Shown here: positions 8,122 to 16,939 of the stretch, one piece after another | Numbering within the stretch: the stretch's first letter is position 1 | Layout of the letters: each line of letters starts with the position of its first letter | Assembly: GCA_041752235.1 (NCBI GenBank) | Contig: JBGSHM010000002.1 | Coordinates: 1-64,000, forward strand | Origin: SpSt-398 sp041752235 | GTDB taxonomy: Bacteria > Bacteroidota > Bacteroidia > Chitinophagales > Chitinophagaceae | Direction: 5' to 3' | Length of the DNA stretch: 64,000 bases | Position numbers and translations under genes: made by a program | Notes under the pieces: model-generated | What the model saw: only the letters and a program-made list of their open reading frames with translations | Told to the model about the DNA's origin: nothing | Databases searched by the model: none

Positions 8122-9209
8122 GGCCTGAATAATGTCTCATAAAAACCGATCAGCTTGGCTTCTTCCTTTTCCCAGATAAGTTGGGTGGCTGCCAGATGGC
8201 ATTGGGACCGAAGCCTTTTATATAGAACAGGATCATGATACAAATTGTTTACCGCCGTGGCAATCGATTCTGGCGAAAGGTCATTAATTAATAAAGCGAC
8301 CTCAAATTGGTCATTGATCCGGGCATATTCCGGGTAATTCATGGTCACCTGGGGTAAACCGGCCTGAATATAATCAAAGAACTTATTGGCCAGGGAGAAA
8401 TACTGGTTCAATCCATGGCGCTGAAAGGGATTGATCCCAATCAAGGCCCGGCTGGTGTAGGTCCGCAAAGTCACCGGATCCAACATACCCGTCAAGGTTA
8501 CTTTTCCCGAAAGGTCTTTTTGGGTGATCCATTGCCGGGTTTCCTTCATGGCATTCCCATCACCTGCAATTACGAGTGGAATTTCGATCTTTTCCATGGC
8601 CTCAAGCAATTGTTCCAATCCCCTCCCTTTATTAACGGCCCCCTGGTACAAAAGAAAAGGCTCCCTTTCGGTTTCGGTTTGTGATGGAATCTGGCGCGGG
8701 AGGTTTCGTATAACGGCATAGCGTACGCCAAATTCTTTTTCAAATGCTTCCGCAATGGATAGACAAACTGTATAGCCATTGGGAAAACGAGGGATCAACC
8801 ATTTTTCCAATCCATGCCAGATAGTATATATCCGGGGACGGCTTATCACCTCTTCCATTTGCGAAAAGAATTCATGGGCATCATATACCCGGCGAATCCG
8901 GCGTAATCGTGACACACAATAAACAGGGAGGAGCGTGTCCATATCGATCCCGCAAATCAGATCGGCTTTTTGAAAAAGCAAATAGAAGAAGAGCCGAATA
9001 TTATATTCCCCATAAAATAAAGGGCCTTTGGAAAACCAACAGCCTAATCTCTTCTGTTTGTAAGGTCTTTCTTCAAGGGCAGGGGAGTCCTTCATCCTTC
9101 TTCCGATCAATGACACATCATAACCTTGTGCCGCAAGGCTGCCACAAATACGGCCCATGCGTTGATCATACCGAAGATCATTGGTTACAGTGAAGAATAA
9201 ACGTTTCAA
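8118..9209 (-). CDS. Glycosyltransferase, GT4 family
   Basis: 363 residues with a two-domain GT-B layout. The N-terminal domain starts RLFFTVTNDLRYDQRMGRICGSL and includes VYDAHEFFSQ. The donor domain has LLYQGAVNKGRGLEQLLEAM, LVIAGDG, KVTLTGML and FSLANKFFDYIQAGLPQV, where the retained Lys and acidic residues of GT4 lie. ATGA overlaps on both sides couple it to the Gfo/Idh gene before it and the second transferase after it. Likely cytoplasmic, acting on a lipid-linked glycan. Specificity unknown. Confidence 0.87.
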   Translation of the reverse strand: MKRLFFTVTNDLRYDQRMGRICGSLAAQGYDVSLIGRRMKDSPALEERPYKQKRLGCWFSKGPLFYGEYNIRLFFYLLFQKADLICGIDMDTLLPVYCVSRLRRIRRVYDAHEFFSQMEEVISRPRIYTIWHGLEKWLIPRFPNGYTVCLSIAEAFEKEFGVRYAVIRNLPRQIPSQTETEREPFLLYQGAVNKGRGLEQLLEAMEKIEIPLVIAGDGNAMKETRQWITQKDLSGKVTLTGMLDPVTLRTYTSRALIGINPFQRHGLNQYFSLANKFFDYIQAGLPQVTMNYPEYARINDQFEVALLINDLSPESIATAVNNLYHDPVLYKRLRSQCHLAATQLIWEKEEAKLIGFYETLFRP

Positions 9210-10225
9210 GAAACCAGGTTTGTGGGGTTGCAGGAACGATAGATCTTTACAATCGCGGCAACAGTACGCAAACCATCTTCTGCACCTGTATATAAGCCAG
9301 ATTGTCCATTAAGACGAGCCACAACCTGATCATAGACCAGGTCATGATTACTCATGGAACCCACATACGTACCATAATCATTGGCCGAGCGGGAGGTACT
9401 AACAACTTCTCCCTCCAGTCCATTTCCAATTTTATATTCAAGGGTATTCAGGTATTGGCCACCAATTTTTACGGACCCTTTCTCACCGAGGATCGTCATG
9501 GATCCTTCCATATTCTGCTGAAAACTGCTTACTGAAAAATGAAGGGTAAACAATGCCCCGTTTTCCATTTCGCCGGCACATACGATATTGTCTTCCGTTT
9601 CGATGAGGCCTTCCAATAGCTGATTTTTCCGGAGGCTATGCACTTCTTTTATGTCCCCAAAATACCAGGTCAGCAGGTCAATAAAATGACTGAATTGGGT
9701 AAACAGGATGCCTCCATCCATATCGAGACTCCCTTTCCAACTGTGCTGATAGTAACTGGCCGGGCGGTTCCAAAAACCATTTACCTGAACAGCCACAATT
9801 TTTCCAAGTTTACCTTCTTCCAACCATTTCTTTACCGCCTGTACAGGAGGATTGAACCGGTTTTGTTTGACCACAAAGAGTTGTTTTCGGAAAAAATGGG
9901 CCGTATCCCGCATGCTCCAGCCCGCAGGGGAGCATAGACACATCGGTTTTTCACAAAGTACATGTCTGCCCTGTTGAAGCGATTTAATGGTATGTTCCGC
10001 ATGTAATCCATTCGGCGTGGCTACCACAACGATATTGACCGAAGGTTCCTTTTCCAGCATCTCATCAAAAGAGATATAGTACCGGCAGGAATAGGTTTGG
10101 GCCAGTGCTTTTGCCCGTTCAGGTAAAATATCACAAACTGCTACCAGCTTTCCGTACCGGATGATCTGGGCTGCATGACGGGGGGCAATATTCCCGCAAC
10201 CAACAATGGCAAATTGAAGATCCAT
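9206..10225 (-). CDS. Gfo/Idh/MocA-family NAD(P)-dependent sugar dehydrogenase
   Basis: 339 residues from the ATG at 10225 (MDLQFAIVGCGNIAPRHA); the longer frame adds 10 residues that do not fit the family. The N-terminal Rossmann fold has GCGNIA, VCDILPERA and VVVATPNGLHAEHT. The family motif CEKPM (Lys for catalysis) follows, then the C-terminal alpha/beta domain with GSLDMDGGILFTQFSHFIDLL. The resemblance is to WlbA-type UDP-N-acetyl-hexosaminuronate 3-dehydrogenases that make amino-sugar precursors for O-antigen. Being translationally coupled to two glycosyltransferases supports a surface-glycan role. The exact substrate is inference. Confidence 0.87.
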   Translation of the reverse strand: MDLQFAIVGCGNIAPRHAAQIIRYGKLVAVCDILPERAKALAQTYSCRYYISFDEMLEKEPSVNIVVVATPNGLHAEHTIKSLQQGRHVLCEKPMCLCSPAGWSMRDTAHFFRKQLFVVKQNRFNPPVQAVKKWLEEGKLGKIVAVQVNGFWNRPASYYQHSWKGSLDMDGGILFTQFSHFIDLLTWYFGDIKEVHSLRKNQLLEGLIETEDNIVCAGEMENGALFTLHFSVSSFQQNMEGSMTILGEKGSVKIGGQYLNTLEYKIGNGLEGEVVSTSRSANDYGTYVGSMSNHDLVYDQVVARLNGQSGLYTGAEDGLRTVAAIVKIYRSCNPTNLVS

Positions 10226-10249
10226 GTGCGCCAAAGATACCAAAAAGAA

Positions 10250-10271
10250 ACCCACGGCCTAAGCCATGGGT
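10250..10271 (-). terminator. Terminator after the TonB-dependent receptor gene
   Basis: On the minus strand ACCCATGGC-TTA-GGCCGTGGGT forms a 9-bp stem with one wobble pair, followed by TTCTTTTT. It separates the receptor gene from the polysaccharide operon. Confidence 0.7.
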
Positions 10272-10301
10272 ATTCCTATCGGTGTTGATAATAAAGTCGG
10301 A

Positions 10302-12941
10302 TTACATGCCGATCCCCTCACTCATATTCTGCATCCCTTCACGCTCACCTTTCAGGTTCTTGCGCTTGAATAAATTGGGGTCGAATTTCCCAAACCGCCA
10401 GTTGAAATTCAGGCGGAAAACCTGGGGATCGCGGCGGCGAAACACATCTTGTGTGAAAAATGCCGACTCCGAATAGACCCAGGAACGACGGCTGCGGAAT
10501 ACATCATTTACATTGAGAGACAAAGAAGCCATATTGTTTTTCAGGAAGTCAAACCGCAGACCGGCATCCACAAAATAATTCGAGCGGATATAGCCCTGCG
10601 CCGTGGATGAACTTTGACCAAACATACCACCACCACCAAAACGGCCACCACCACCTCCGGGAGGCAGAATGGTCTTGGATTGGTATTCACCTGACAATTG
10701 CAGGTTCAGGTTTTTGGCCAATTTAAAGGTGTTATTGATCTTACCAAACCAGCTAAAGAACTGCTCCTGATCCGGAATGGTAGGATCATTAATATCGATC
10801 TTTGAAGTAAAGAGGTTCAGGTTGCTGGTGAGTTCCCACCACTTACTCAATTTGTTCTTCATGGTCATTTCCAAACCAGTGATATAACTGGAATTTGCAT
10901 TCACATAGGTATTAACCAGTTGTTCTTTACCAGAGGAAGGGTTGGTCTCCAAAATCTGGTTGCGCGTGATCAGCCCATTGGTATTCTTAAAATAAATGGA
11001 GGCCAGAAAATTATCACGGTTCTTGAAAAGCTTCTGATAAGATATCTCGATCGAGTTGGTAAATTCTGGTTCCAATCCGGGGTTACCACGGCTCAGGTTC
11101 AGGGTATCAGAATAATCTATAAAAGGGAACAATTGCCAGAAACCGGGACGGTTGATCCGGCGAGAATAATTAAGCTGTAATTCCTGGTCGTTTTTCAACT
11201 TTTGACTCAGAAATGCGCTTGGAAAAAAGCTCAAAGGGAAATCGATTTCAAAAGGAGTGCCTTTGCTTGGAATATTCCCGTCGAAAGTGGAGCTTTCCGC
11301 CCGTAACCCTAATTGGTATCCAAAATCTTTGATCTTATTGGTAAAAGTGGCATAGGCCGCATATACGGTAGAACGGCTATTGAAATCACTCGACAATAAA
11401 CTGGAGAGGTTATAATTTCCAGACCCAGGATCGAATTGATAAATATTGTTTACAGAGTTGTTATCATTATAGGCCATCCGCAAACCCATTTCAAATTTTG
11501 AATTATCAGAAAGCGGGTTTACAAAATCGGTCTGAATCACCAGGTTGCTACCAAAACCATCGCTTATCTGGCGCTGTATATAGGAACTGTCTACAGGTGC
11601 CCCTTTGGAAGCAGAATAGTCCGTGGTAATATCGTTTTCATTCTTATTGTCCCTACGGTTGAAGGTGACATCGGCAGTCCACTCACGACCAGGCTTTGGG
11701 AAATTGTGTTTGAAACCGGCCTGCAACCCTTTGAACCGAAAATCGCTGGCAGAAAAAGAGTTACGCTGTCCAAATAATTCATCAACCGGTGTGCTGTTAA
11801 AGGTGGTATACAGGTCGCTATAGTTTCTGGAATTGAACTTACCACCACCCATGCTTCCACTTAAGGAAAAAGTATTTCGGTTGTCAATGAAATAATCAAA
11901 ACCGGCACGGGCAAAAGCCATACGACCACGGTTGTAGTTTTTGTCCACCTGCTCCAATAAACTCGGGGGATTTCCTACAAAAGTATTCCGCTCGGTCAAT
12001 CCATTGCTGATGGACTTTCTGTTAAAGTAGTTGATGCTGCTGGAGAAATTCACTTTATTCTGACGCACATTGATATCCGCACCGGCTCCGGGCATTCCCC
12101 GGCTGTCCATGTTAACGCGGACACTACCGTTATAACCCACTTTTTTATTCTTTTTCAAAACGACGTTCAAAATACCGGAGGTACCACCTGACGCATCGAA
12201 TTTGGCGGAAGGGTTGGTGATCAGCTCTACCGATTCAATGGCATCTGCAGGTATCTGATCCAATTGCATGGTAGTTGGGCGCCCGTCAACAAATACGGTA
12301 GGGGCAGCATTCCGCAAGGTCACATTACCATCGAGGTCCACAGATAGGGAGGGGATATTCCGCATCACATCCACAGCCGTTCCACCTGCGGAGGTAATAC
12401 TCTTTTCCACATTGAACACTTTTCGGTCAATCCCGAGCGTCATAAGTGGTTTATCTGCTGTAACAGTAACGTTGCTGAGTACCTGTGCATCGATCGTCAG
12501 TTTGATATTACCCAGGTCTTTATCTGCCATGTTCAACAAGGAACTCATGTCCCCACTGCTCATTGCATTCCGATCAGGCATTTTTACATCAAATTTGACC
12601 GTTTGCTCAAGGGTCTTGTAACCGATCGCGGTCACTTGTAATTTGTATTGACCAAAAAGAGGCACATTTTCAAGACTGAAATCGCCATTGGATCCGGTTA
12701 ACATTCCGGCAATGATAAAATCTTTTCTTTTTTTGGTGACCGTGTCCATTTTATTCTGGATCAGTTGAACGGAAGCTCCGTCAATGCCCTTATTCAGCAT
12801 CGAATCCATGATCTTTCCATAAAACCGGCCATTCATTTGCTGGCCACCGCGGTTGCCGTTGGCACCGGCACTTGGAAACTGGGCCAGACCCAGGGTTTGG
12901 ATCAGAAAAAGGCTTAATGTGAGGATGACAATTTTTCTCAT
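10302..12941 (-). CDS. TonB-dependent outer membrane receptor with carboxypeptidase-regulatory-like N-terminus
   Basis: 879 residues. Signal peptide (ILTLSLFLIQTLGLAQ), then a CarboxypepD_reg-like beta-sandwich (about 35-120; FYGKIMDSMLNKGIDGASV). A plug domain follows (about 170-265; ITSAGGTAVDVMRNIPSLSVD, VFVDGRPTTMQLDQIPADAIESVELITNP). The remainder is a 22-strand-type barrel of the OMP_b-brl_3 class, rich in aromatic/polar strands. One extracellular loop is a glycine run (LPPGGGGGRFGGGGMFG). No SusD partner, sigma/anti-sigma pair or specific substrate enzyme is adjacent, so the cargo cannot be predicted. Confidence 0.9.
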   Translation of the reverse strand: MRKIVILTLSLFLIQTLGLAQFPSAGANGNRGGQQMNGRFYGKIMDSMLNKGIDGASVQLIQNKMDTVTKKRKDFIIAGMLTGSNGDFSLENVPLFGQYKLQVTAIGYKTLEQTVKFDVKMPDRNAMSSGDMSSLLNMADKDLGNIKLTIDAQVLSNVTVTADKPLMTLGIDRKVFNVEKSITSAGGTAVDVMRNIPSLSVDLDGNVTLRNAAPTVFVDGRPTTMQLDQIPADAIESVELITNPSAKFDASGGTSGILNVVLKKNKKVGYNGSVRVNMDSRGMPGAGADINVRQNKVNFSSSINYFNRKSISNGLTERNTFVGNPPSLLEQVDKNYNRGRMAFARAGFDYFIDNRNTFSLSGSMGGGKFNSRNYSDLYTTFNSTPVDELFGQRNSFSASDFRFKGLQAGFKHNFPKPGREWTADVTFNRRDNKNENDITTDYSASKGAPVDSSYIQRQISDGFGSNLVIQTDFVNPLSDNSKFEMGLRMAYNDNNSVNNIYQFDPGSGNYNLSSLLSSDFNSRSTVYAAYATFTNKIKDFGYQLGLRAESSTFDGNIPSKGTPFEIDFPLSFFPSAFLSQKLKNDQELQLNYSRRINRPGFWQLFPFIDYSDTLNLSRGNPGLEPEFTNSIEISYQKLFKNRDNFLASIYFKNTNGLITRNQILETNPSSGKEQLVNTYVNANSSYITGLEMTMKNKLSKWWELTSNLNLFTSKIDINDPTIPDQEQFFSWFGKINNTFKLAKNLNLQLSGEYQSKTILPPGGGGGRFGGGGMFGQSSSTAQGYIRSNYFVDAGLRFDFLKNNMASLSLNVNDVFRSRRSWVYSESAFFTQDVFRRRDPQVFRLNFNWRFGKFDPNLFKRKNLKGEREGMQNMSEGIGM

Positions 12942-13083
12942 GACTTTTTTTGTAGGTTTTCTCTCTATAAGTAATTGATTGGCACAGCAAAAAGCCTATG
13001 ACAATCGAAATGAAATTTGGTTTGATTAATGCGAACAGGGAATTAGATGCCTTTCCGGAAAGGAACTTTTACCGTTCATCCTG

Positions 13084-13692
13084 CTAACCAGCCGTTAGCA
13101 GAGTGATAAGCACCTGAAGCACACCGATCAGGAATCCGATAACCCCACCTAAAAGTTCCACAAAACCCAGCTCCTTTTTCATGATCTGATTGAGGATGGA
13201 TTCCAGTTTATCTGAGGAAAATCCGGCCACTTTTTCGGTGACGATCTTCTCCAGGTCAATCTCTCCCTGGAGATTATCGGCGTATTTCTGCATAATGACC
13301 GGAAAAAGCTCCCGCAGCTCGGTCATAAACAAGGTTTTCAGGGAATTGATGGTTTTATCCCCGATAAACATGCTGATAACGGGCATTTGATCGCTCAGTC
13401 GGACACGTAGAAAATGGTCAATATGGTTGTCGATCACCGGCATCACCTTTTCAAGGTTTTCCGGGTTGCTGATCTTGTCCTTTATGTCGGAAAAGGACAA
13501 TAGCTCATCGCTCACCAGTTTTCCCAGTTTTTGGGCGAAGGCAGCCTGTCTCTTTGGAAACACCCCCTGAATGGTAAAAAACAGGATCTTTCGGGGTTCC
13601 CGGGGGTGAAACAGCATCTTTATGGCGATCCAGTTGGTGAACCAGCCAATAAATGCCGATAAAAGGGGAATAAGTATGTACCAGAAATTCAT
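13084..13692 (-). CDS. DUF445 family membrane protein
   Basis: 202 residues. An N-terminal membrane segment (FWYILIPLLSAFIGWFTNWIAIKMLFHP) carries the NWxAIKMLFxP motif that defines DUF445. An amphipathic helical middle follows, and a C-terminal hydrophobic helix (LLGGVIGFLIGVLQVLITLLTAG) ends the protein. Related proteins are around 200-400 residues, so this is a short form. The family's function is not established. It lies downstream of tRNA-His but is separated from it by a terminator. Confidence 0.85.
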   Translation of the reverse strand: MNFWYILIPLLSAFIGWFTNWIAIKMLFHPREPRKILFFTIQGVFPKRQAAFAQKLGKLVSDELLSFSDIKDKISNPENLEKVMPVIDNHIDHFLRVRLSDQMPVISMFIGDKTINSLKTLFMTELRELFPVIMQKYADNLQGEIDLEKIVTEKVAGFSSDKLESILNQIMKKELGFVELLGGVIGFLIGVLQVLITLLTAG

Positions 13693-13708
13693 GGAATTGC
13701 CTAATTAA

Positions 13709-13744
13709 AAACCCCGGATACCTGATTTTGGGATACCCGGGGTT
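13709..13744 (-). terminator. Terminator of tRNA-His
   Basis: On the minus strand AACCCCGGG and CCGGGGTT pair around TATCCCAAAATCAGGTA, followed by TTTTT. It lies immediately after the tRNA 3' end. Confidence 0.75.
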
Positions 13745-13750
13745 GGGAAG

Positions 13751-13825
13751 GGTGACCAATGGGACTCGAACCCACGACCCTCAGAACCACAATCTGATGC
13801 TCTAACCAGCTGAGCTATGATCACC
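13751..13825 (-). tRNA. tRNA-His (anticodon GTG)
   Basis: 75 nt cloverleaf. The acceptor stem GTGATCA pairs with TGGTCAC; an encoded G at -1 faces discriminator C73. The D arm is AGCTC...GAGC. The anticodon arm CAGATTGTGGTTCTG carries GTG, and the T arm CGTGGGTTCGAGTCCCA is standard. The encoded G-1:C73 pair is the identity element for histidyl-tRNA synthetase. CCA is not encoded and must be added after transcription. Confidence 0.97.
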
Positions 13826-13836
13826 GTTTTGGGCGG

Positions 13837-13844
13837 CAAAAATA
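13837..13844 (-). promoter_or_regulatory. Bacteroidota -7 box of tRNA-His
   Basis: TATTTTTG on the minus strand is a perfect TAnnTTTG match, ending 11 bp before the mature 5' end of the tRNA, so transcription would start almost at the tRNA. Confidence 0.6.
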
Positions 13845-13977
13845 AGCAAAAACCACGCAGGTAAAAAATTATTGAGCCAAAGTTTTTGCGCTTTGCCGAT
13901 TCTAACCGCCTCAGAACCATTCATCAAAAACCTTTGTTAAGAGAGGCGGGGGCATATTAAAAACCCTGTTTTTACGT

Positions 13978-13985
13978 TATTTTTG
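13978..13985 (+). promoter_or_regulatory. Bacteroidota -7 box of the prc gene
   Basis: TATTTTTG matches TAnnTTTG exactly. It lies only 5 bp before the first ATG (13991), so the transcript should begin at or after that ATG. This favours translation from 14012 or 14021. Confidence 0.5.
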
Positions 13986-13990
13986 GTCAT

Positions 13991-16165
13991 ATGCGTAATG
14001 CATTAAAATACATGTCTGATATGAAACGATTACCGATCCTCGTGCTGCTGATTGTAGCGGGTGTGTTCCTGGCCTTCCGTTCCCTGGGTACTGGTGAAAA
14101 CAACCCTCCGGGTGACTATGAGAAAGTGTTGAAAAATGTAGGAGCCATGCTCATGGAAGGGCATTACAGTCCCAAGTCAATCGATGATGAATTCTCAAAA
14201 AAGATCTTTACCCGCTACTTTGGCGAGTTGGATCCCGCCCGAAATATCTTTCTGACCTCCGATATCGAGTCCCTTCGGAAATACGAGACACGGATCGATG
14301 ATGAGATCAAAGGCGCCCCGGTTGAATTCTTCCTGGCTACCGCCGCCGTCTTCAACAAACGTATGGAAGAGGCTTCATTGATCTATAAAGAAGTACTTTC
14401 TCAGCCTTTTGACTTTACTGTCGATGAATCCGCCAATCTGGATGGAGAGAAGACAGGATTTGCCAAAACAGAGAGCGACCGAAAAGAAGCCTGGAGAAAA
14501 AGGTTGAAATACCTCGCTCTGGAGCGATATGCAGACCTGCTGGATATCCGCGAAAAGAATAAGGGGGTAGAAGGGTTTGTAGTTAAAACAGATGAAGAAC
14601 TGGAAAAAGAAGCACGGGAAAAGGTCATGAAGATCATGGACCGGAGCTTTGACCGTTACCGCAATAAATTCGACAATGACGAGAAATTCAGCTATTTCGT
14701 AAATACCATCACCAAGTCGATGGACCCGCATACCGATTTCTTCCCTCCGGTAGATAAACGCTATTTTGATGAGCAGATGAGTGGCCGTTTTTATGGAATC
14801 GGCGCCTCCCTGATCTACGATGAAGGTAATATCAAGATCAATACCCTTCTGGCCGGTAGTCCCGCCTGGAAATCGGGTGAGGTACAGGCTGGAGATATTA
14901 TTTTAAAAGTAGCACAAGGAAAAGAAGAACCAATCGACCTGATCGGTTATGAAGTGGAAGATGCCGTTAAAGTGATTCGTGGTAAGAAAGGCACGGAAGT
15001 GAACCTGACCCTGAAGAAACAAGATGGAACCATTAAACTGGTTACCCTGTTCCGGGATGAGATCGTACAGGATGAAACGTTTGCGCGCAGCGCCATTGTA
15101 AAAAATTCTTTTTCCAAGATCGGCTATATCTACCTGTCTGAGTTCTATGCCGACTTCGAACGTCCGAATGGCGCCCGCTGCGCCGTCGATGTGGCCAATG
15201 AAGTACGTAAACTGAAAGCCGAAAATGTCGATGGCATCATCCTTGACCTCCGCAATAATGGGGGAGGATCGCTGTATGATGTAGTTCAAATGGCCGGTTT
15301 GTTCATTGATAAAGGCCCCATCGTTCAGGTAAAAGACCGTGATGGCAAACCCAGTATCCTGGAAGACCGTGATCGGAATATCTTGTATGATGGACCTCTT
15401 GCTGTAATGGTCAACGAATTCAGTGCATCCGCTTCAGAAATATTCGCTGCTGCCATACAGGATTATAACCGGGGCGTGGTGATTGGAAGTACCAGCACCT
15501 ATGGGAAAGGAACCGTGCAACGAAACATCGGTCTTGATCCTTCTTCTGGTTTTTTGACCGCCAATTCAGATATAGGTACAATCAAATTGACCCTGCAAAA
15601 ATTCTACCGCATCAACGGTGGGTCTACCCAATTGAGAGGGGTTAATTCAGATATTGTTCTTCCAGACAACTACGAATACCTTAAACTTCGTGAAAAGGAT
15701 GATCCGGATGCGCTTCCCTGGGACGAAATTTCCAAAGCCACCTATTCTCCCTGGAACCCAGGTTATGATCTGACCAATATCCGTCAATTGAGCAAGGAAA
15801 GGGTTGAAAACAATGTGGCCTTCAATATGATCCGGGAGAATACGGAATGGCTGGCTCGTCAAAGCGAAAAAGAAATACCGCTGAAACTGGATGTCTATAA
15901 GGCCCAACAAAAAAAGATAAGCTCAACCATTCGTCAGATCGAGAACCTGAAAAAACTGGAGCAAAGCATGAACGTAAGCTCTTTACCTAAGGATGCTGAC
16001 CGTTTTGCCGGTGACACTGGTAAACAGGAACGTTTTAATAATTGGATTAAAAACCTGCAGAAAGATATTTACCTTGATCAGGCTTCCCGTATCATGACCG
16101 ATATGATCACTCAACGGAATTTAGCGTTAGGGAAGTCGCAGGGAGATGGGAAGAAGGCATTTTAG
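13991..16165 (+). CDS. prc: Tail-specific (C-terminal processing) peptidase Prc, S41 family
   Basis: 724 residues in the longest form. The promoter position and a clean signal anchor (MKRLPILVLLIVAGVFLAF) favour the ATG at 14021, 10 residues in. Layout: N-terminal helical domain (about 40-240), PDZ domain (about 260-350; GIGASLIYDEGNIKINTLLAGSPA split by the carboxylate-binding loop), S41 protease domain, and a C-terminal DUF3340-like region. The catalytic Ser is in NEFSASASEIF (Ser480) and the Lys in TYGKGTVQ (Lys506), with spacing as in E. coli Prc. It degrades or trims envelope proteins from the C-terminus in the periplasm. Confidence 0.93.
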   Translation: MRNALKYMSDMKRLPILVLLIVAGVFLAFRSLGTGENNPPGDYEKVLKNVGAMLMEGHYSPKSIDDEFSKKIFTRYFGELDPARNIFLTSDIESLRKYETRIDDEIKGAPVEFFLATAAVFNKRMEEASLIYKEVLSQPFDFTVDESANLDGEKTGFAKTESDRKEAWRKRLKYLALERYADLLDIREKNKGVEGFVVKTDEELEKEAREKVMKIMDRSFDRYRNKFDNDEKFSYFVNTITKSMDPHTDFFPPVDKRYFDEQMSGRFYGIGASLIYDEGNIKINTLLAGSPAWKSGEVQAGDIILKVAQGKEEPIDLIGYEVEDAVKVIRGKKGTEVNLTLKKQDGTIKLVTLFRDEIVQDETFARSAIVKNSFSKIGYIYLSEFYADFERPNGARCAVDVANEVRKLKAENVDGIILDLRNNGGGSLYDVVQMAGLFIDKGPIVQVKDRDGKPSILEDRDRNILYDGPLAVMVNEFSASASEIFAAAIQDYNRGVVIGSTSTYGKGTVQRNIGLDPSSGFLTANSDIGTIKLTLQKFYRINGGSTQLRGVNSDIVLPDNYEYLKLREKDDPDALPWDEISKATYSPWNPGYDLTNIRQLSKERVENNVAFNMIRENTEWLARQSEKEIPLKLDVYKAQQKKISSTIRQIENLKKLEQSMNVSSLPKDADRFAGDTGKQERFNNWIKNLQKDIYLDQASRIMTDMITQRNLALGKSQGDGKKAF

Positions 16166-16166
16166 G

Positions 16167-16201
16167 ACACAGATTACACGGATTACACAGATTTCACAGA
16201 T
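16167..16201. repeat. 9-bp tandem microrepeat (ACACAGATT type)
   Basis: Four consecutive units: ACACAGATT, ACACGGATT, ACACAGATT, TCACAGAT. It follows the prc stop directly. A related array is at 37514-37548. Confidence 0.75.
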
Positions 16202-16212
16202 AGTTTCTCGCA

Positions 16213-16264
16213 AAGAGCGCGGCGGCAAGATTAACATCGATTGTTAAACTGCCGCCGCGTTCTC
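16213..16264. terminator. Long bidirectional stem-loop between prc and the DinB gene
   Basis: GAGCGCGGCGGCA pairs with TGCCGCCGCGTTCTC, with an inner TTAACA/TGTTAA pair. TCTTTTACTTT follows on the plus strand. It lies between convergent genes and can serve both. Confidence 0.75.
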
Positions 16265-16292
16265 TTTTACTTTGCGTACGCTGCGCGAAATC

Positions 16293-16805
16293 CTATAAAT
16301 ATCTTTCTGCTAAAACTGATTGGTGATGGGCGCAATGCCCCAGTATCACAAACCCCAATGCCAGTACATAATTTTTCAGGTTCCCGGATGAAATTCCACC
16401 GGCTTCTAATTGCTCGGTATTAAAGGAACGATACAGGAGGATCGTCGCTTTTCTCAGGCATTCAAATTCCTCAATCAATTCATTCCAGTTCCGGCTGTCG
16501 GCGCGTGAAGCTTCGGCATAGGGGTTTTCATCAAAGCCGGGCAGGGGCTGAGTGTCCATTCGGGCAAAACAGAGTGCCCTGTAGGAAAAAACACGCTCTG
16601 CATCTACAAGGTGTTGAACCATTTCCTGAATACTCCATTTACCCGGGGCATATCGGTACAATCGTTTATCCTCCGGAATGGATTTCAAATAAGAAATGAA
16701 TGGGGCAGAATGTGCTTCAAAAGCGGTCAGCAGATCATCTTCCTTTACAACCTGTATGTACTTGTGGAAAAAATGAGTGACGCGGGCGAGGTCGGGACGT
16801 GGCAT
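16293..16805 (-). CDS. DinB superfamily protein
   Basis: 170 residues from the ATG at 16805 (MPRPDLARVTHFF); the upstream in-frame ATG adds 10 residues. The four-helix-bundle DinB pattern is visible: PGKWSIQEMVQHLVDAERVF with the first metal-ligand His, and a C-terminal GHCAHHQSVLAERYL with the other two. In Firmicutes and Bacteroidota such proteins are metal-dependent thiol or bacillithiol transferases or of unknown role. The substrate is not predictable here. Cytoplasmic, monocistronic. Confidence 0.85.
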   Translation of the reverse strand: MPRPDLARVTHFFHKYIQVVKEDDLLTAFEAHSAPFISYLKSIPEDKRLYRYAPGKWSIQEMVQHLVDAERVFSYRALCFARMDTQPLPGFDENPYAEASRADSRNWNELIEEFECLRKATILLYRSFNTEQLEAGGISSGNLKNYVLALGFVILGHCAHHQSVLAERYL

Positions 16806-16848
16806 GGTTTGGTTTTGCTCAAATTTAGCGAGCAAATAATTAAATTAG

Positions 16849-16939
16849 AAATAAGGAATAATAAATAAGGAATAAGGAAGTAAAAGAAATTTCTCTTACT
16901 TCCTTATTCCTTATTCAATCTTTCTTATTCCTTATTTCT
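16849..16939. repeat. Nested palindrome built from AATAAGGAAT units
   Basis: A perfect 20-bp inverted repeat (16864-16883 with 16896-16915) continues into a central AGAAATTTCT palindrome with one mismatch between them, giving about 52 bp of near-perfect hairpin. A second outer pair (AGAAATAAGGAATA with TATTCCTTATTTCT) flanks it. It fills the gap between the DinB gene and the subtilase gene; both are on the minus strand. Confidence 0.85.

Noticed and set aside
16167..16201. CRISPR-like array
   Set aside because: Units are 9 bp, directly adjacent and without spacers; no cas gene is present anywhere in the window.
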